Source of the DNA: JALZKA01 sp963701205
GTDB lineage: Bacteria > Actinomycetota > Thermoleophilia > Solirubrobacterales > 70-9
Assembly: GCA_963701205.1 (NCBI GenBank)
Contig: OY969575.1
Coordinates: 186,001 to 250,000 of the forward strand
Length of the DNA: 64,000 nucleotides
Direction of reading: 5' to 3'
A program made the translations under genes and the position numbers. Shown here in pieces: positions 32,337-41,674 of the stretch. Positions within the stretch are counted from its first letter, which is position 1. Each line of letters begins with the position of its first letter. The notes under the pieces were generated by a model. That model saw only the letters and a program-made list of their open reading frames with translations. It was not told where the DNA came from and searched no databases.

Positions 32337-34602
32337 CTAAAGCGCGCAGATGACGTAAACGGTGATTGCCGTGGTGACGTCCTTGAACACGAGCTTCCAG
32401 CCGGTCGCGGGCAGGCCGTCAACAGGCGGCAGACCCCCGGCAATGATCGGTCCGTTGTAGTTCAGCTGTTCCTTGGTGTTTGTTGTTCCACCGCCCCCGC
32501 CGAGAGCCCTCTCGCCGGCATTGCACTGGCGGCTCGCAGTACTTCCGGACGCCACCGTTGTGCTTCGGACCACAGCCGTGGCCAGACCAGGAAGTCCCTG
32601 AGTACCGGTCGCGCCGCGAGTACCGGTCGCGCCGCGCGCACCCGCCGGGCCGGTGGCCCCGCGCGGTCCCGCCGCTCCAGTCGCGCCGCGAGGGCCGGCC
32701 GGACCAATTGCACCGGGCGTACCTGGTGCGCCCGGGTTTCCGGCGACGCCCGCCGCTCCAGTGGCGCCTTTGGTTCCGGTCGGCCCGCGTGGGCCGGCCG
32801 GGCCGGTGGCGCCGCGATCGCCGGTAACTCCGTCGGCGCCGGTTGCGCCATCTTCGCCGGTTGCTCCGTCGGCGCCGGTAGCTCCGTCGGCGCCGTCCTC
32901 ACCGTCAGCGCCGGTTGCGCCGCGAACGCCGCGATCGCCGGTGGCGCCACGGACTCCGGTTGCGCCGCGTGGGCCGGCCGGGCCGGTGGCGCCGCGCTCG
33001 CCTTGAATTCCTGTGGCGCCGCGATCGCCGGTAACTCCGTCGGCGCCGGTTGCGCCAGCTCTTCGCCGGTAGCTCCGTCGGCGCCGTCCTCACCGTCAGC
33101 GCCGGTTGCGCCGCGAACGCCGCGATCGCCGGTGGCGCCACGGACTCCGGTTGCGCCGCGTGGGCCGGCCGGGCCGGTGGCGCCGCGCTCGCCTTGAATT
33201 CCTGTGGCGCCGCGATCGCCGGTAACTCCGTCGGCGCCGGTTGCGCCATCTTCGGCTCCGTCGGCGCCGGTCGTGCGCCGTCTAAGCGCCGGTTGCGCCC
33301 TGGGCGCCCGTCGGCGCCGGTTGCGCCATCTTCGCCGGTTGCTCCGTCGGCGCCGGTTGCGCCATCTTCGCCGGTTGCTCCGTCGGCGCCGGTTGCGCCA
33401 TCTTCGCCGGTAGCTCCGTCGGCGCCGGTAGCGCCATCTTCGCCGGTTGCTCCGTCGGCGCCGGTAGCTCCGTCGGCGCCGTCCTCACCGTCAGCGCCGG
33501 TTACGCCGCGATCGCCGGTGGCGCCACGGACTCCGGTTGCGCCGCGCGGGCCGGCCGGGCCTGTTGCGCCATCTTCGCCGGTTGCTCCTTCGGCGCCGGT
33601 TGCTCCTTCGGCGCCGGTAGCTCCGTCGGCGCCGTCCTCACCGTCAGCGCCGGTTGCGCCGCGAACGCCGCGATCGCCGGTGGCGCCACGGACTCCGGTT
33701 GCGCCGCGTGGGCCGGCCGGGCCGGTGGCGCCGCGATCGCCGGTAACTCCGTCGGCGCCGGTTGCGCCATCTTCGCCGGTTGCTCCGTCGGCGCCGGTAG
33801 CTCCGTCGGCGCCGTCCTCACCGTCAGCGCCGGTTGCGCCGCGAACGCCGCGATCGCCGGTGGCGCCACGGACTCCGGTTGCGCCGCGTGGGCCGGCCGG
33901 GCCGGTGGCGCCGCGCTCGCCTTGAATTCCGGTGGCGCCGCGATCGCCGGTAACTCCGTCGGCGCCGGTTGCTCCGTCGGCGCCGGTAGCTCCGTCGGCG
34001 CCGTCCTCACCGTCAGCGCCGGTTACGCCGCGATCGCCGGTGGCGCCACGGACTCCGGTTGCGCCGCGTGGGCCGGCCGGGCCGGTGGCGCCAATTGGAC
34101 CAGCCGGGCCCGTGGCACCGGTTGGGCCGGAGACTTCGCCGCCGCCCAGAGAGCTGATGCCACGCCACCGGATCAAGCGCTCAACGGAAAGGCAATCCCC
34201 GAGCCGTGTAACTACACGCAGCCGGTTCCGACGCGGCTGAGTGTTTTTTGCGCAGCCAGTGATGTTTCCATCGGGGTTACTTCGCCAACGGAACACTCGT
34301 TCCCGCGCCGAATTACAAGAGCGCCCCGGTCCGATCATCCGGGCCCTGCCCCGGCGGGGAGAACCCCGCTTCACGCAAGCTTTGATGTCTCCGCCGTTGG
34401 CGCGGCTCCAGCGGACCTTGTACTCGGCGTCGCGGCACTGTTGGCCGGCGTTAATAAGCCGCGTTTTGGTCGCCATTGCGCCATCCGCAATGACGCACGC
34501 AGCTTGATGCGTCGGTGACGCACTCGCGGGCGCTTCCAAGGCAGCGAACGACGCCATGAGCGCAAAAGCGCACACGGGAGCGACATCAGCGCGCAGGCGC
34601 AA
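32337..34602 (-). pseudogene. Secreted collagen-like (Gly-X-Y) repeat protein, frame broken at two sites
   Basis: About 755 residues if repaired. From TTG 34602: a signal peptide (RLRADVAPVCAFALMASFAAL), then three ~40-residue units each with Cys, a second Cys and a closing RW (residues about 36-150). A long Gly-X-Y domain follows, rich in GAT, GAD, GED and GPA triplets (34110 down to about 32580). A C-terminal globular domain (RQCNAGERALGGG ... GWKLVFKDVTTAITVYVICAL) ends at 32337. The reading frame shifts at 33245-33312, where several indels and a TAG are seen, and again near 33077 (2 extra nt). Such proteins form surface or secreted triple helices. Confidence 0.8.
32580..34112. repeat. Tandem GC-rich repeats encoding Gly-X-Y triplets
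   Basis: Nine-base units such as GGCGCCGGT with variations, nested in larger blocks of about 180 bp; a near-identical ~80-bp block (CGAACGCCGCGATCGCCGGTG start) recurs near 32921, 33108, 33659 and 33839. Recombination, slippage and misassembly are all likely here. Confidence 0.85.
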
Positions 34603-34699
34603 GCGGGAACGCCAGCAGGCATATCTCTCAATTCGGCCGATACTTTGCGAACTTTACGCGCGACCGTCGGACGCATCCAACCGCAACCCCCAGCTGCAA

Positions 34700-35260
34700 T
34701 TAAAGACCCAGTTCGTGGGCGTAGTTCTTGCGGTATTCCTTTTGCTTCTCGAGGACGCTTCGTACGTACTCGCGGGTCTCTGCGAATTGGATATCACCTT
34801 CACCCAGCCCCTCGCCGCCCCAGGCCTCCGCGTTTTCCGGCCCGCCGTTGTACCCCGCCAGGGCGGCGACCTCGTTGCCGCCGAACCGATCAAGCAGGTG
34901 ATTCAGAAAAAACGTCCCGTAGCGAATATTCAGTTCGGGATTGGCCAAATCGTCGAAGACAAAGGTTTCGCCACCCGAAAGAGTCTCGATCGTGTCGGCG
35001 GTCTCGGGCGTAATTTGCATCAAACCACGTGCTCCTGCCGGAGATGTTTGATCGAGAAACCCTGACTCCTGATAGATGATCGCGGCAATCAGCGCCGCGT
35101 CGATCCCGAACCGTTCAGCCTGTTGACGGATGATGTCCTCATGGCGCAGCGGCAGCGTCACATCGCGAATGGTCCCGTCAAGATCGACGCGACTGATGCC
35201 GAACGCAACGGTCGCGATCAAAAGGACGCTCAACACCAGGATCCTCGAGCTGCCTCTCAC
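34700..35260 (-). CDS. Lytic murein transglycosylase (SLT family)
   Basis: 186 residues: a basic N-terminus and single TM/signal anchor (ILVLSVLLIATVAFGI), then an SLT domain with YQESGF (catalytic Glu), GARGLMQITP, NIRYGTFFL and LAGYNGGP. It cleaves the MurNAc-GlcNAc bond of peptidoglycan outside the membrane. GTG at 35260 overlaps the coaE TGA by 4 bp and is preferred over an upstream frame inside coaE. Linked to coaE and rpsA as an operon; a 97-bp gap then precedes the collagen-like gene. Confidence 0.92.
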   Translation of the reverse strand: MRGSSRILVLSVLLIATVAFGISRVDLDGTIRDVTLPLRHEDIIRQQAERFGIDAALIAAIIYQESGFLDQTSPAGARGLMQITPETADTIETLSGGETFVFDDLANPELNIRYGTFFLNHLLDRFGGNEVAALAGYNGGPENAEAWGGEGLGEGDIQFAETREYVRSVLEKQKEYRKNYAHELGL

Positions 35261-35865
35261 GACGGCTTCCCTCGCACCTCGAGCAGACGCGGCCAAAGCT
35301 CGTTCAGCTTCACCTCCAGCGCGGCAATATCACCGTCGTTGGCAACCACGAACGTCGCCTTGGCGGCCTTCTCGGACTCGCTCAGCTGGCGGCCTGAACG
35401 TCCGTCCACGTCTCCAGTGCCGCGAGCCCGCGCCCACTCAGCGCGGCGCTCGTCACCGGCCGTCACAACCAAGGTCGCATCGAAGAACGCATCCATCCCA
35501 GCCTCGAACAGCAGCGGGACCTCGATGACGGCGAGAGGAACCGCCGGGTCGAGTCCCTGTCGCCAGGCGACAATACGTTCCCCGACGAGCGGGTGCGTCA
35601 CTGATTCAAGCCAGCGAAGCTCGTCCGGCCGGTTGAAAACCAACTCCCCGATCCGCCCACGATCCACGCGGCCATCGGCGGCAACGTCGTCGCCCCATCG
35701 TTCGGTGAGCCGAACCAGCGTCTCGGGCTGCTCAAGCACCTCATGTGCGACTTGGTCGGCTGAAAGCGTGGCAGCGCCCAGCTTGGCCAACGCAGCCAGT
35801 GCCTCGGACTTGCCGGCAGCGATCGCCCCGGTGAGCCCGATGAATGGTGGCCCGAGCGCCGTCAA
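35257..35865 (-). CDS. coaE: Dephospho-CoA kinase
   Basis: 202 residues. P-loop GAIAAGKSEA follows FIGLTG at the N-terminus; ADQVAHEVLE, the HPLVGERI stretch and VIEVPLLFEAGM are family features. It phosphorylates the 3'-OH of dephospho-CoA, the last CoA step. I chose TTG at 35865 with GGAG 4 nt upstream, 10 nt after the rpsA stop. The order rpsA-coaE is typical of actinobacteria. The C-terminal actinobacterial DUF/UPF extension seen in some CoaE proteins is absent. Confidence 0.95.
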   Translation of the reverse strand: MTALGPPFIGLTGAIAAGKSEALAALAKLGAATLSADQVAHEVLEQPETLVRLTERWGDDVAADGRVDRGRIGELVFNRPDELRWLESVTHPLVGERIVAWRQGLDPAVPLAVIEVPLLFEAGMDAFFDATLVVTAGDERRAEWARARGTGDVDGRSGRQLSESEKAAKATFVVANDGDIAALEVKLNELWPRLLEVRGKPS

Positions 35866-35875
35866 GGCGCTCCGA

Positions 35876-37342
35876 TCAATCCTCGTCGGGGGTGGCGGGA
35901 GCCTCGGCGTCCGTCTCATCCGGCTCTGGCTCAGAACCTTCAGCAGGCGGCGCTTCGGCAAAAACGTCCTCGGACAGCCCGAGGTCAGGTACGTCGCTGT
36001 CGGCGACCGGCGGAGGCTCAACGGCAGCGGCCGGCTCCGGGTCAGGCGCAGCCTCGGCCTCGGGTTCTGCGGGAAGCTCGGGGGCATCCGGCGCACCCTC
36101 GGCCTCAGGTTCCGCAGACGGCTCGGGGGCGTCGGTAGCGGCGCCCGATTCGTGGGCGTCTTGAACCTGCTGCTTGAGCTCATCGGGAATCAGGTCGCTG
36201 AAGGCCGTGTTTTTTGTCTCGGCGCGCTTGATCGATAGCGATATACGGCGGCGCTCCTCGTCAATCTCGAGAATGCGGACCCACTTCTCCTCGCCCGGGG
36301 CGACAACCTCACCCGGGGTCTCGACATGGTGCTCGGCGAGTTCAGAGATGTGCACGAGGCCTTCGACGCCTGGAACGATCTCGATGAAAGCGCCGAAGGC
36401 GACGACCTTTGTGACCTTGCCTTCGAGGACGTCGCCCTGGCGGTACTCGTTGAGAACCTTCTGCCACGGATCCTCCTGGGTCTGCTTGAGCCCCAATGAG
36501 ATTCGCTGCCGGTCGCGGTCGATGTCCAGGACCTTGACGCGGACGTCCTTCCCGATCTCAAGGATCTCGGACGGATGGTTGACGTGGCTCCAGGACAGCT
36601 CGGAGATGTGGATGAGCCCGTCGATTCCCTCGAGGTCGACAAACGCGCCGAAGTCGACGATGTTGGAAATCTTGCCCTCGACGATTTGGCCCGGCTCGAG
36701 CCGCTCCAGGATCTGCTCGCGAACCTCCTTGCGCTCCTCTTCAAGCACGGCCCGGCGTGAAAGAACCACGTTGTTGCGGCTGCGATTCAGCTCGATGACC
36801 TTGCACTCAAGTGTCTGGTTGCGGAACTCCTCAAGGTTGTGGACGCGACGAATATCGACCAGCGACGCAGGCAGGAATCCGCGGACGCCGAGGTCGATGA
36901 TCAGGCCGCCCTTGACGACTTCGATGACCGACCCCTCCACCGGCTCCCCGGATTCGGAAGCGGCCTCGATCTTCCGCCATGCCTTCTCGAAGCGAGCGCG
37001 CTTCTTGGAAAGGATCAGGCGGCCTTCCTGGTCTTCCTTTGTCAGAACCAGGGCGTCAACCTGCTCGCCGAGACTGACCTCGTCAGCAGGATCCACGGAG
37101 CGGCGAATCGAGAGCTCGTGGGCGGGTATTACCCCTTCAGACTTGTAGCCAATATCGACGAGGACCTCGTCCTTATCGATCCGGACCACCTCGCCGCCGA
37201 CGACATCGCCCTCCTCGAAGGGCTTGATCGTCGCCGCGTAGTTGGGTACGAGCTTGCCATCGACCTCAATCATCAGGTCGCTGGAGCCATTGCTGGCTGC
37301 TGCCTCAGTGGCAGGCTCGATCACGGTCTCTGTCGCCGACAC
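35876..37342 (-). CDS. rpsA: 30S ribosomal protein S1
   Basis: 488 residues with four S1 OB-fold domains at about 43-112, 130-195, 215-285 and 300-370 (for example IVDFGAFVDLEGIDGLIHISELSW and VVAFGAFIEIVPGVEGLVHISEL), then a 100-residue acidic Pro/Ala/Glu tail. Four domains is the usual actinobacterial form. S1 binds mRNA on the 30S subunit. GTG at 37342 has CATACT 8 nt upstream, so rpsA itself appears leaderless. Confidence 0.96.
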   Translation of the reverse strand: MSATETVIEPATEAAASNGSSDLMIEVDGKLVPNYAATIKPFEEGDVVGGEVVRIDKDEVLVDIGYKSEGVIPAHELSIRRSVDPADEVSLGEQVDALVLTKEDQEGRLILSKKRARFEKAWRKIEAASESGEPVEGSVIEVVKGGLIIDLGVRGFLPASLVDIRRVHNLEEFRNQTLECKVIELNRSRNNVVLSRRAVLEEERKEVREQILERLEPGQIVEGKISNIVDFGAFVDLEGIDGLIHISELSWSHVNHPSEILEIGKDVRVKVLDIDRDRQRISLGLKQTQEDPWQKVLNEYRQGDVLEGKVTKVVAFGAFIEIVPGVEGLVHISELAEHHVETPGEVVAPGEEKWVRILEIDEERRRISLSIKRAETKNTAFSDLIPDELKQQVQDAHESGAATDAPEPSAEPEAEGAPDAPELPAEPEAEAAPDPEPAAAVEPPPVADSDVPDLGLSEDVFAEAPPAEGSEPEPDETDAEAPATPDED

Positions 37343-37350
37343 GGCCGCTC

Positions 37351-37356
37351 AGTATG
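37351..37356 (-). promoter_or_regulatory. -10 element of rpsA (leaderless)
   Basis: CATACT, minus strand, 8 nt before the GTG at 37342. Confidence 0.45.
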
Positions 37357-37393
37357 ACAACTAGGAGTCCACACTCGGGACGGATGCCTCGGC

Positions 37394-37399
37394 TACTCT
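37394..37399 (+). promoter_or_regulatory. -10 element of the geranylgeranyl-reductase-like gene (leaderless)
   Basis: TACTCT with 6 nt to the GTG at 37406. Confidence 0.45.
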
Positions 37400-37405
37400 C
37401 CTCCG

Positions 37406-38530
37406 GTGCCGGTCAGAGCGACCAAACGAGGTGCCGAGCGCACGCCGATCACGGGTGATTGCGATGTTCTGATCTGTGGCGCCAGCTTTGCCGGCCTGAC
37501 TGTAGCCCGCCAATTGGCCGGTTCCGGAGCGAAGGTGATGATGATCGATCGCTACGAAATCGGCGAGCGTCAGACCTCCGCGTGCGGCGTCCCCAGCCGG
37601 TGGCTCGAGGCGATGAATCTGGGCGAATCCGAGCGCCAGGTGTTCTCGAACCTCGTCGTCCACACCCCGCGCGGCAGCAGCCGCTACGAGCTGCCCTGGA
37701 GCTTCTCGACGTTTGACTACCGAACGCTCTGCTCGGTCTTGAGCGACCAAGGCGACGCTGAGTTCGAGACCGCCAAGGTCGAGGGACGGCGTGGCAACAC
37801 CGTGATCACCGATCGGGGCGAGTTGACTGCCCCGCTTGTGGTTGACGCCATGGGCTGGCGCCGGATGCTCTCAAACGACGGCTACCAACCGCCGGATGCG
37901 CCGCTTTCGCGAGGCCTGGAGGTCCACCCACCGGGATCCGGCGACGATCTCGAGATCTGGATCGACCGGCGCTACGTTCCGGCCGGATACGGATGGTCGT
38001 TCCCGGCTGGCGCCGAGACTCGAATCGGAGTCGGCTCGTTTGACCCGAAATTTCACGTCAAGGACACAACGGTGCTCCTGGCCGAGGACCTTGACCGCGA
38101 TCCGGTGCGCTACCAGGGAAACTGGATTCCCCACAAACTGCGTCGGGCAACGGAAGATGGGATCTTCTTTGCCGGCGACTCCGCCGGCCACTGCCTGCCG
38201 CTGACCGCCGAGGGCATTCGCACCGCGTTTTACTTCGGCATCGCGCTCGGCGACGAGCTCCGAGCCGTGGTCGAGGGACGCAAGGTCAGGGCCCGGGCGC
38301 TGTGCGACTACGCGGAGTTCAACGACTCACACGAGTGGAAGTTTCGCTGGATGCTGCGCGCGCAGCAGACGGTCCCACGACTCCCTGCCCGGGCGCAGCG
38401 AGCGCTGGTCTCCGCGGCTGGGCGCAAACGCTTTGTGGACTGGTCGTTCGAGCACTACCTCGAGATCGCACATCCCCGGTTCGCCGAGGAACGTGCGCAG
38501 CAGCGCAATCCCGGCCTCGTGCCGGCCTAG
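37406..38530 (+). CDS. FAD-dependent oxidoreductase, geranylgeranyl-reductase-like
   Basis: 374 residues. FAD-binding motif GASFAGLTVARQL near 25-37, CGVPSRWLEAM (a Cys-Gly-x-Pro site conserved in GG reductases), LVVDAMGWRR and a second FAD motif GIFFAGDSAGHCLPLTAEGI near 250. Relatives reduce isoprenoid double bonds (menaquinone tails, phytol, lipids) or hydroxylate aromatics. The exact substrate is unknown. The start is GTG 37406 with a -10 box 6 nt away. Its TAG overlaps the TAG of the convergent DMT gene within CTAG. Confidence 0.8.
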   Translation: MPVRATKRGAERTPITGDCDVLICGASFAGLTVARQLAGSGAKVMMIDRYEIGERQTSACGVPSRWLEAMNLGESERQVFSNLVVHTPRGSSRYELPWSFSTFDYRTLCSVLSDQGDAEFETAKVEGRRGNTVITDRGELTAPLVVDAMGWRRMLSNDGYQPPDAPLSRGLEVHPPGSGDDLEIWIDRRYVPAGYGWSFPAGAETRIGVGSFDPKFHVKDTTVLLAEDLDRDPVRYQGNWIPHKLRRATEDGIFFAGDSAGHCLPLTAEGIRTAFYFGIALGDELRAVVEGRKVRARALCDYAEFNDSHEWKFRWMLRAQQTVPRLPARAQRALVSAAGRKRFVDWSFEHYLEIAHPRFAEERAQQRNPGLVPA

Positions 38531-38964
38531 CGAACGATCAGGAAGGTTCCGCTCAGCAGCAGGGCAATGCCCAACAGGCGATCCCACGTGATCGCCGTTT
38601 CCTGCAGGCCGAGGACGCCGAGGCGGTCCAGCGCGAGTGACGCCGTGAGCTGCCCGGTTATCGTCGCCGCGGCAACGCCTCCGGCACCGATCGAGCCCAC
38701 GGTCTTCAGTGCGGCGAACACGTAGGCAGCGCCGAGTAGTCCGCCGATCAGGTAGTACCACTCGACGTCGATTGCGCCGCCGACGCGTCCGGCCTGGCCA
38801 GAGACCACAACGAGTGCGGCGAGTGCGATCGTGCCAATGACGAAGGAGACGAGGGCGGCGCCGAGCCCGCCCGTGGCCTTCCCCAATCCTGCGTTGACGG
38901 CAGGCTGCATCGCGATCAGCCCGCCGACAATTGCCATTACCACCACCGCCAATCCTCGATCCAT
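38527..38964 (-). CDS. DMT-superfamily transporter (DUF606/YdcZ-like)
   Basis: 145 residues with five TM helices (VVVMAIVGGLIAMQPAVNAGLG, ALVSFVIGTIALAALVVVSG, YYLIGGLLGAAYVFAAL, AAATITGQLTASLALD, LLGIALLLSGTFLIVR). Half-size members of the drug/metabolite superfamily like this act as dimers. Substrate unknown. ATG at 38964 has TAGGAT 7 nt upstream. Confidence 0.85.
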   Translation of the reverse strand: MDRGLAVVVMAIVGGLIAMQPAVNAGLGKATGGLGAALVSFVIGTIALAALVVVSGQAGRVGGAIDVEWYYLIGGLLGAAYVFAALKTVGSIGAGGVAAATITGQLTASLALDRLGVLGLQETAITWDRLLGIALLLSGTFLIVR

Positions 38965-38971
38965 GGCGGCG

Positions 38972-38977
38972 ATCCTA
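38972..38977 (-). promoter_or_regulatory. -10 element of the DMT transporter gene (leaderless)
   Basis: TAGGAT, minus strand, 7 nt before the ATG at 38964. Confidence 0.45.
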
Positions 38978-38990
38978 GTCCTGTCCGGAA

Positions 38991-41621
38991 CTACTTCGCG
39001 GCGAGCCAGTCGGCGCCAACCCCGACGTCCACCGTCAGCGGCGGATCCATCTCAAAGGCCTCGCACATCTCGCGGGTGGCCAAATCGGTCGCGGCCTCCA
39101 TCTCGGCCTCTGGTCCCTCGAACAGAAGCTCATCGTGGATCTGCAGCACGAGCCGGGTCTCAAGACCTGCTGCTCCGAGCGCGCGGTGGCAGCGAACCAT
39201 CGCCAGCTTGATGATGTCGGCGGCCGTGCCCTGGATAACGGTGTTTACGGCCAGGCGTTCGCCCAGCGATCGGCGTTGCCGCTGGCTGGAGCGCAACTCG
39301 GGGATCCGGCGTCGGCGCCCCATCAGTGTGGTCACGAAACCCGCTTCCTCGGCCTGGGCGATTGTCGCGTCGATGAACGTGCGCACGGCGGGAAACCGCT
39401 CGAAGTACCGCTCGATGTAGAGGCGCGCTTCCTCGCGGCTGATTCCCAAGCGATCGGCCAGGCCAAAATCCGTGAGGCCGTAGGCGATGCCGTAGTTGAC
39501 CATTTTGGCCTTCGAGCGCTCTGCCGGTGTGATCGCGTCCGGATCGGCGCCGATTATCCCCGCCGCGGTTGCCGAGTGCACGTCCTCGCCTGAGGCAAAG
39601 ATCTGGCGCAGCACATCCTCGCCAGCAACGTGGGCAAGGACACGAAGCTCGACCTGGTTGTAGTCGCAGGACAGCAGCAGATCCCCTGGGGCCGCGACAA
39701 AGCATGAACGAACCGGACGCCCAACCTCGGAGCGGATCGGGATGTTTTGGAGGTTCGGGTTGGTGCTCGACAGCCTCCCGGTTGCGGCGCTCACCTGGTT
39801 GAACGTCGTGTGGATCCGGCCCGTATCGCCGTCGATCAGCTCAGGCAGCGAGTCCAGGTAGGTGTTCTTCAGCTTGGTCAACTCGCGCCACTGCTCGATG
39901 GCCGGAATGATCGCGTGCTCGTCGCGGATCTGGGATAGGACGCGGGCGTCGGTGGAAAAGCCGGTCTTGCCGCGACGCTTTCGGGTCAGCCCGAGCTCGA
40001 CGAACAGCACCTCCGCAAGCTGCTGGGGCGAACCGATGGTGAACTCACGGCCCGCCGCTGCAAATATCTCTGCCTGCAGGTCGGCGATCCGCGATTCCAT
40101 CCCATCGCCAATCGCCGCCAATCGCGTCGTGTCGAGCAGGACGCCCGCACGTTCCATCGCAACCAGGATCTCGACCAGGGGCAACTCGACCTCGCGCATC
40201 ACGCGTTCGAGGCCAAACTCCGCAAGTTGGTCGCGCTGTCGGGCTGCCAGCTCCCAGATGAGCTGGGCCGCCGGAGCGGGATCGGCGGGCTCGGGCTCGG
40301 AGCCAAGGGCAAGCTGGCCGGCATCGGATTCCTCAGCTGCCGGAGTTGCGCTGGACCGCGCGGCGATCCCCGCATCAGCGGCCAGCTCTTCAAGCACGTA
40401 CGTCCGTCTGCCCGGATCGACCAGGTAGGCGCCGAGCATCGTGTCGTGGTCAATCTCAAGTCCGGCCGGCCGGGCGGCCGCGAGCAAGCCGCTGCGGCCG
40501 GTTCCACCCACTGCCTTGATGTCGTGGGCGACAACTGGGCGGCCATCAAGCGACCGGGCGAGCTCCGCAAGGCTGGCGCTGCCGGTAACCACCCTGGCGC
40601 CGTCGCATGCCGCCCAGCGCTCGCCTTCAATCGCCACGCTCACCGGTCCGTCAACAAGGTCGGAGATCGCGCCCTCGGCAGGCTCGATCGCGATCGTCTC
40701 CTCAACGGGGCGGTCGGGGATTTCCCCTTCGTAATCATCTTCAAGGCGCTGGATCACCGCCCGGAGCTCGAACTCTGCTGCGAATTCGCGCAGCCGGGAG
40801 AGGTCGGGCCCGTCGCCACCGATCTCGATTGCGTCCGCGGGGACGGCAACGTCCAGGACCATCGTCGCCAGGCTCTTGGAGATCCGGGCATCGTCGGCGT
40901 GTTCGGTCAGATTCTGCTTTCGCTTGGCCCCGGAGATCTCGTCAACGGACGCCAGCACAGCTTCGAGCGAACCGAACCGCTGCAACAACTGCGCTGCTGT
41001 CTTGTCACCGATCCCCGGAACGCCCGGGATGTTGTCCGATGTATCGCCCTTCAAGCCGATTAGGTCAGGCACGAGTTCCGGTGGAACGCCGTAGCGCTCA
41101 ACCACCCCGTCGGAGTCGTAGACCGTGGTGTCGGTGACGCCCCTGGACGTCGTCATGACCCTGACCCCCTCTCCCACGAGCTGGTAGACGTCCCGGTCGC
41201 CGGAAACGATCATCACCGGCCTGCCGGCCTCACGGGCCTGCCGGGTCAACGTCGCGATCACGTCGTCAGCCTCGTATCCCTCAACCGCGACGTTGCCAAA
41301 GCCAAACGCTTCGGCCAGGGGCTCCAGGTGCGGCCACTGCTCGCGCAGCAGATCAGGGCGCGAACGACGTCCGGCCTTGTATTCGGGATAGGTGGTGTCG
41401 CGCCCGGACATGCCTCGATCCCAGGCGACGATTACGGCCGCGGGCCGGTAATCCGTCAGCAGCTTGGTCATCATCGAAGCGAATCCAAAGATCGCGTTTG
41501 TGGGCCGCCCGTCAGCCGTGGCGATTGAATCTGGCAGCGCGAAGAACGCCCGATAGGCCAGCGAGTTGCCGTCAATCAGGAAGAGCTCCTTGGCGTCGGG
41601 ATCGTGCTTGACGGTGGCCAC
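38991..41621 (-). CDS. polA: DNA polymerase I
   Basis: 876 residues. 5'-3' exonuclease (about 1-300: LIDGNSLAYRAFFALP, GLKGDTSDNIPGVPGIGDKTA), a 3'-5' exonuclease fold (about 315-450) lacking the DxE metal ligands and therefore probably inactive, and a polymerase domain with motif A SCDYNQVELR, motif B RSKAKMVNYGIAYG and motif C QIHDELLFE. Motif B has Tyr where E. coli has Phe762. It fills gaps in repair and Okazaki processing. GTG at 41621 has TAAGAT exactly 6 nt upstream. Confidence 0.97.
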   Translation of the reverse strand: MATVKHDPDAKELFLIDGNSLAYRAFFALPDSIATADGRPTNAIFGFASMMTKLLTDYRPAAVIVAWDRGMSGRDTTYPEYKAGRRSRPDLLREQWPHLEPLAEAFGFGNVAVEGYEADDVIATLTRQAREAGRPVMIVSGDRDVYQLVGEGVRVMTTSRGVTDTTVYDSDGVVERYGVPPELVPDLIGLKGDTSDNIPGVPGIGDKTAAQLLQRFGSLEAVLASVDEISGAKRKQNLTEHADDARISKSLATMVLDVAVPADAIEIGGDGPDLSRLREFAAEFELRAVIQRLEDDYEGEIPDRPVEETIAIEPAEGAISDLVDGPVSVAIEGERWAACDGARVVTGSASLAELARSLDGRPVVAHDIKAVGGTGRSGLLAAARPAGLEIDHDTMLGAYLVDPGRRTYVLEELAADAGIAARSSATPAAEESDAGQLALGSEPEPADPAPAAQLIWELAARQRDQLAEFGLERVMREVELPLVEILVAMERAGVLLDTTRLAAIGDGMESRIADLQAEIFAAAGREFTIGSPQQLAEVLFVELGLTRKRRGKTGFSTDARVLSQIRDEHAIIPAIEQWRELTKLKNTYLDSLPELIDGDTGRIHTTFNQVSAATGRLSSTNPNLQNIPIRSEVGRPVRSCFVAAPGDLLLSCDYNQVELRVLAHVAGEDVLRQIFASGEDVHSATAAGIIGADPDAITPAERSKAKMVNYGIAYGLTDFGLADRLGISREEARLYIERYFERFPAVRTFIDATIAQAEEAGFVTTLMGRRRRIPELRSSQRQRRSLGERLAVNTVIQGTAADIIKLAMVRCHRALGAAGLETRLVLQIHDELLFEGPEAEMEAATDLATREMCEAFEMDPPLTVDVGVGADWLAAK

Positions 41622-41627
41622 GCGCCG

Positions 41628-41633
41628 ATCTTA
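41628..41633 (-). promoter_or_regulatory. -10 element of polA (leaderless)
   Basis: TAAGAT, minus strand, 6 nt before the GTG at 41621. Confidence 0.55.
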
Positions 41634-41659
41634 TGGGCGGGGCGGGAATCCTCGCCCCA

Positions 41660-41665
41660 TATATT
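41660..41665 (+). promoter_or_regulatory. -10 element of the malic enzyme gene
   Basis: TATATT with 9 nt to the ATG at 41675, in an otherwise GC-rich gap. Confidence 0.55.
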
Positions 41666-41674
41666 TCCCCGGCA

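Noticed and set aside
32580..34112. Direct repeats that might be a CRISPR array
   Set aside because: No unique spacers; the repeats are variable and encode Gly-X-Y triplets.
35123..36238. Plus-strand frame of about 370 codons over coaE/rpsA
   Set aside because: Shadow of the acidic rpsA tail and coaE; Ser/Gly-rich low complexity.
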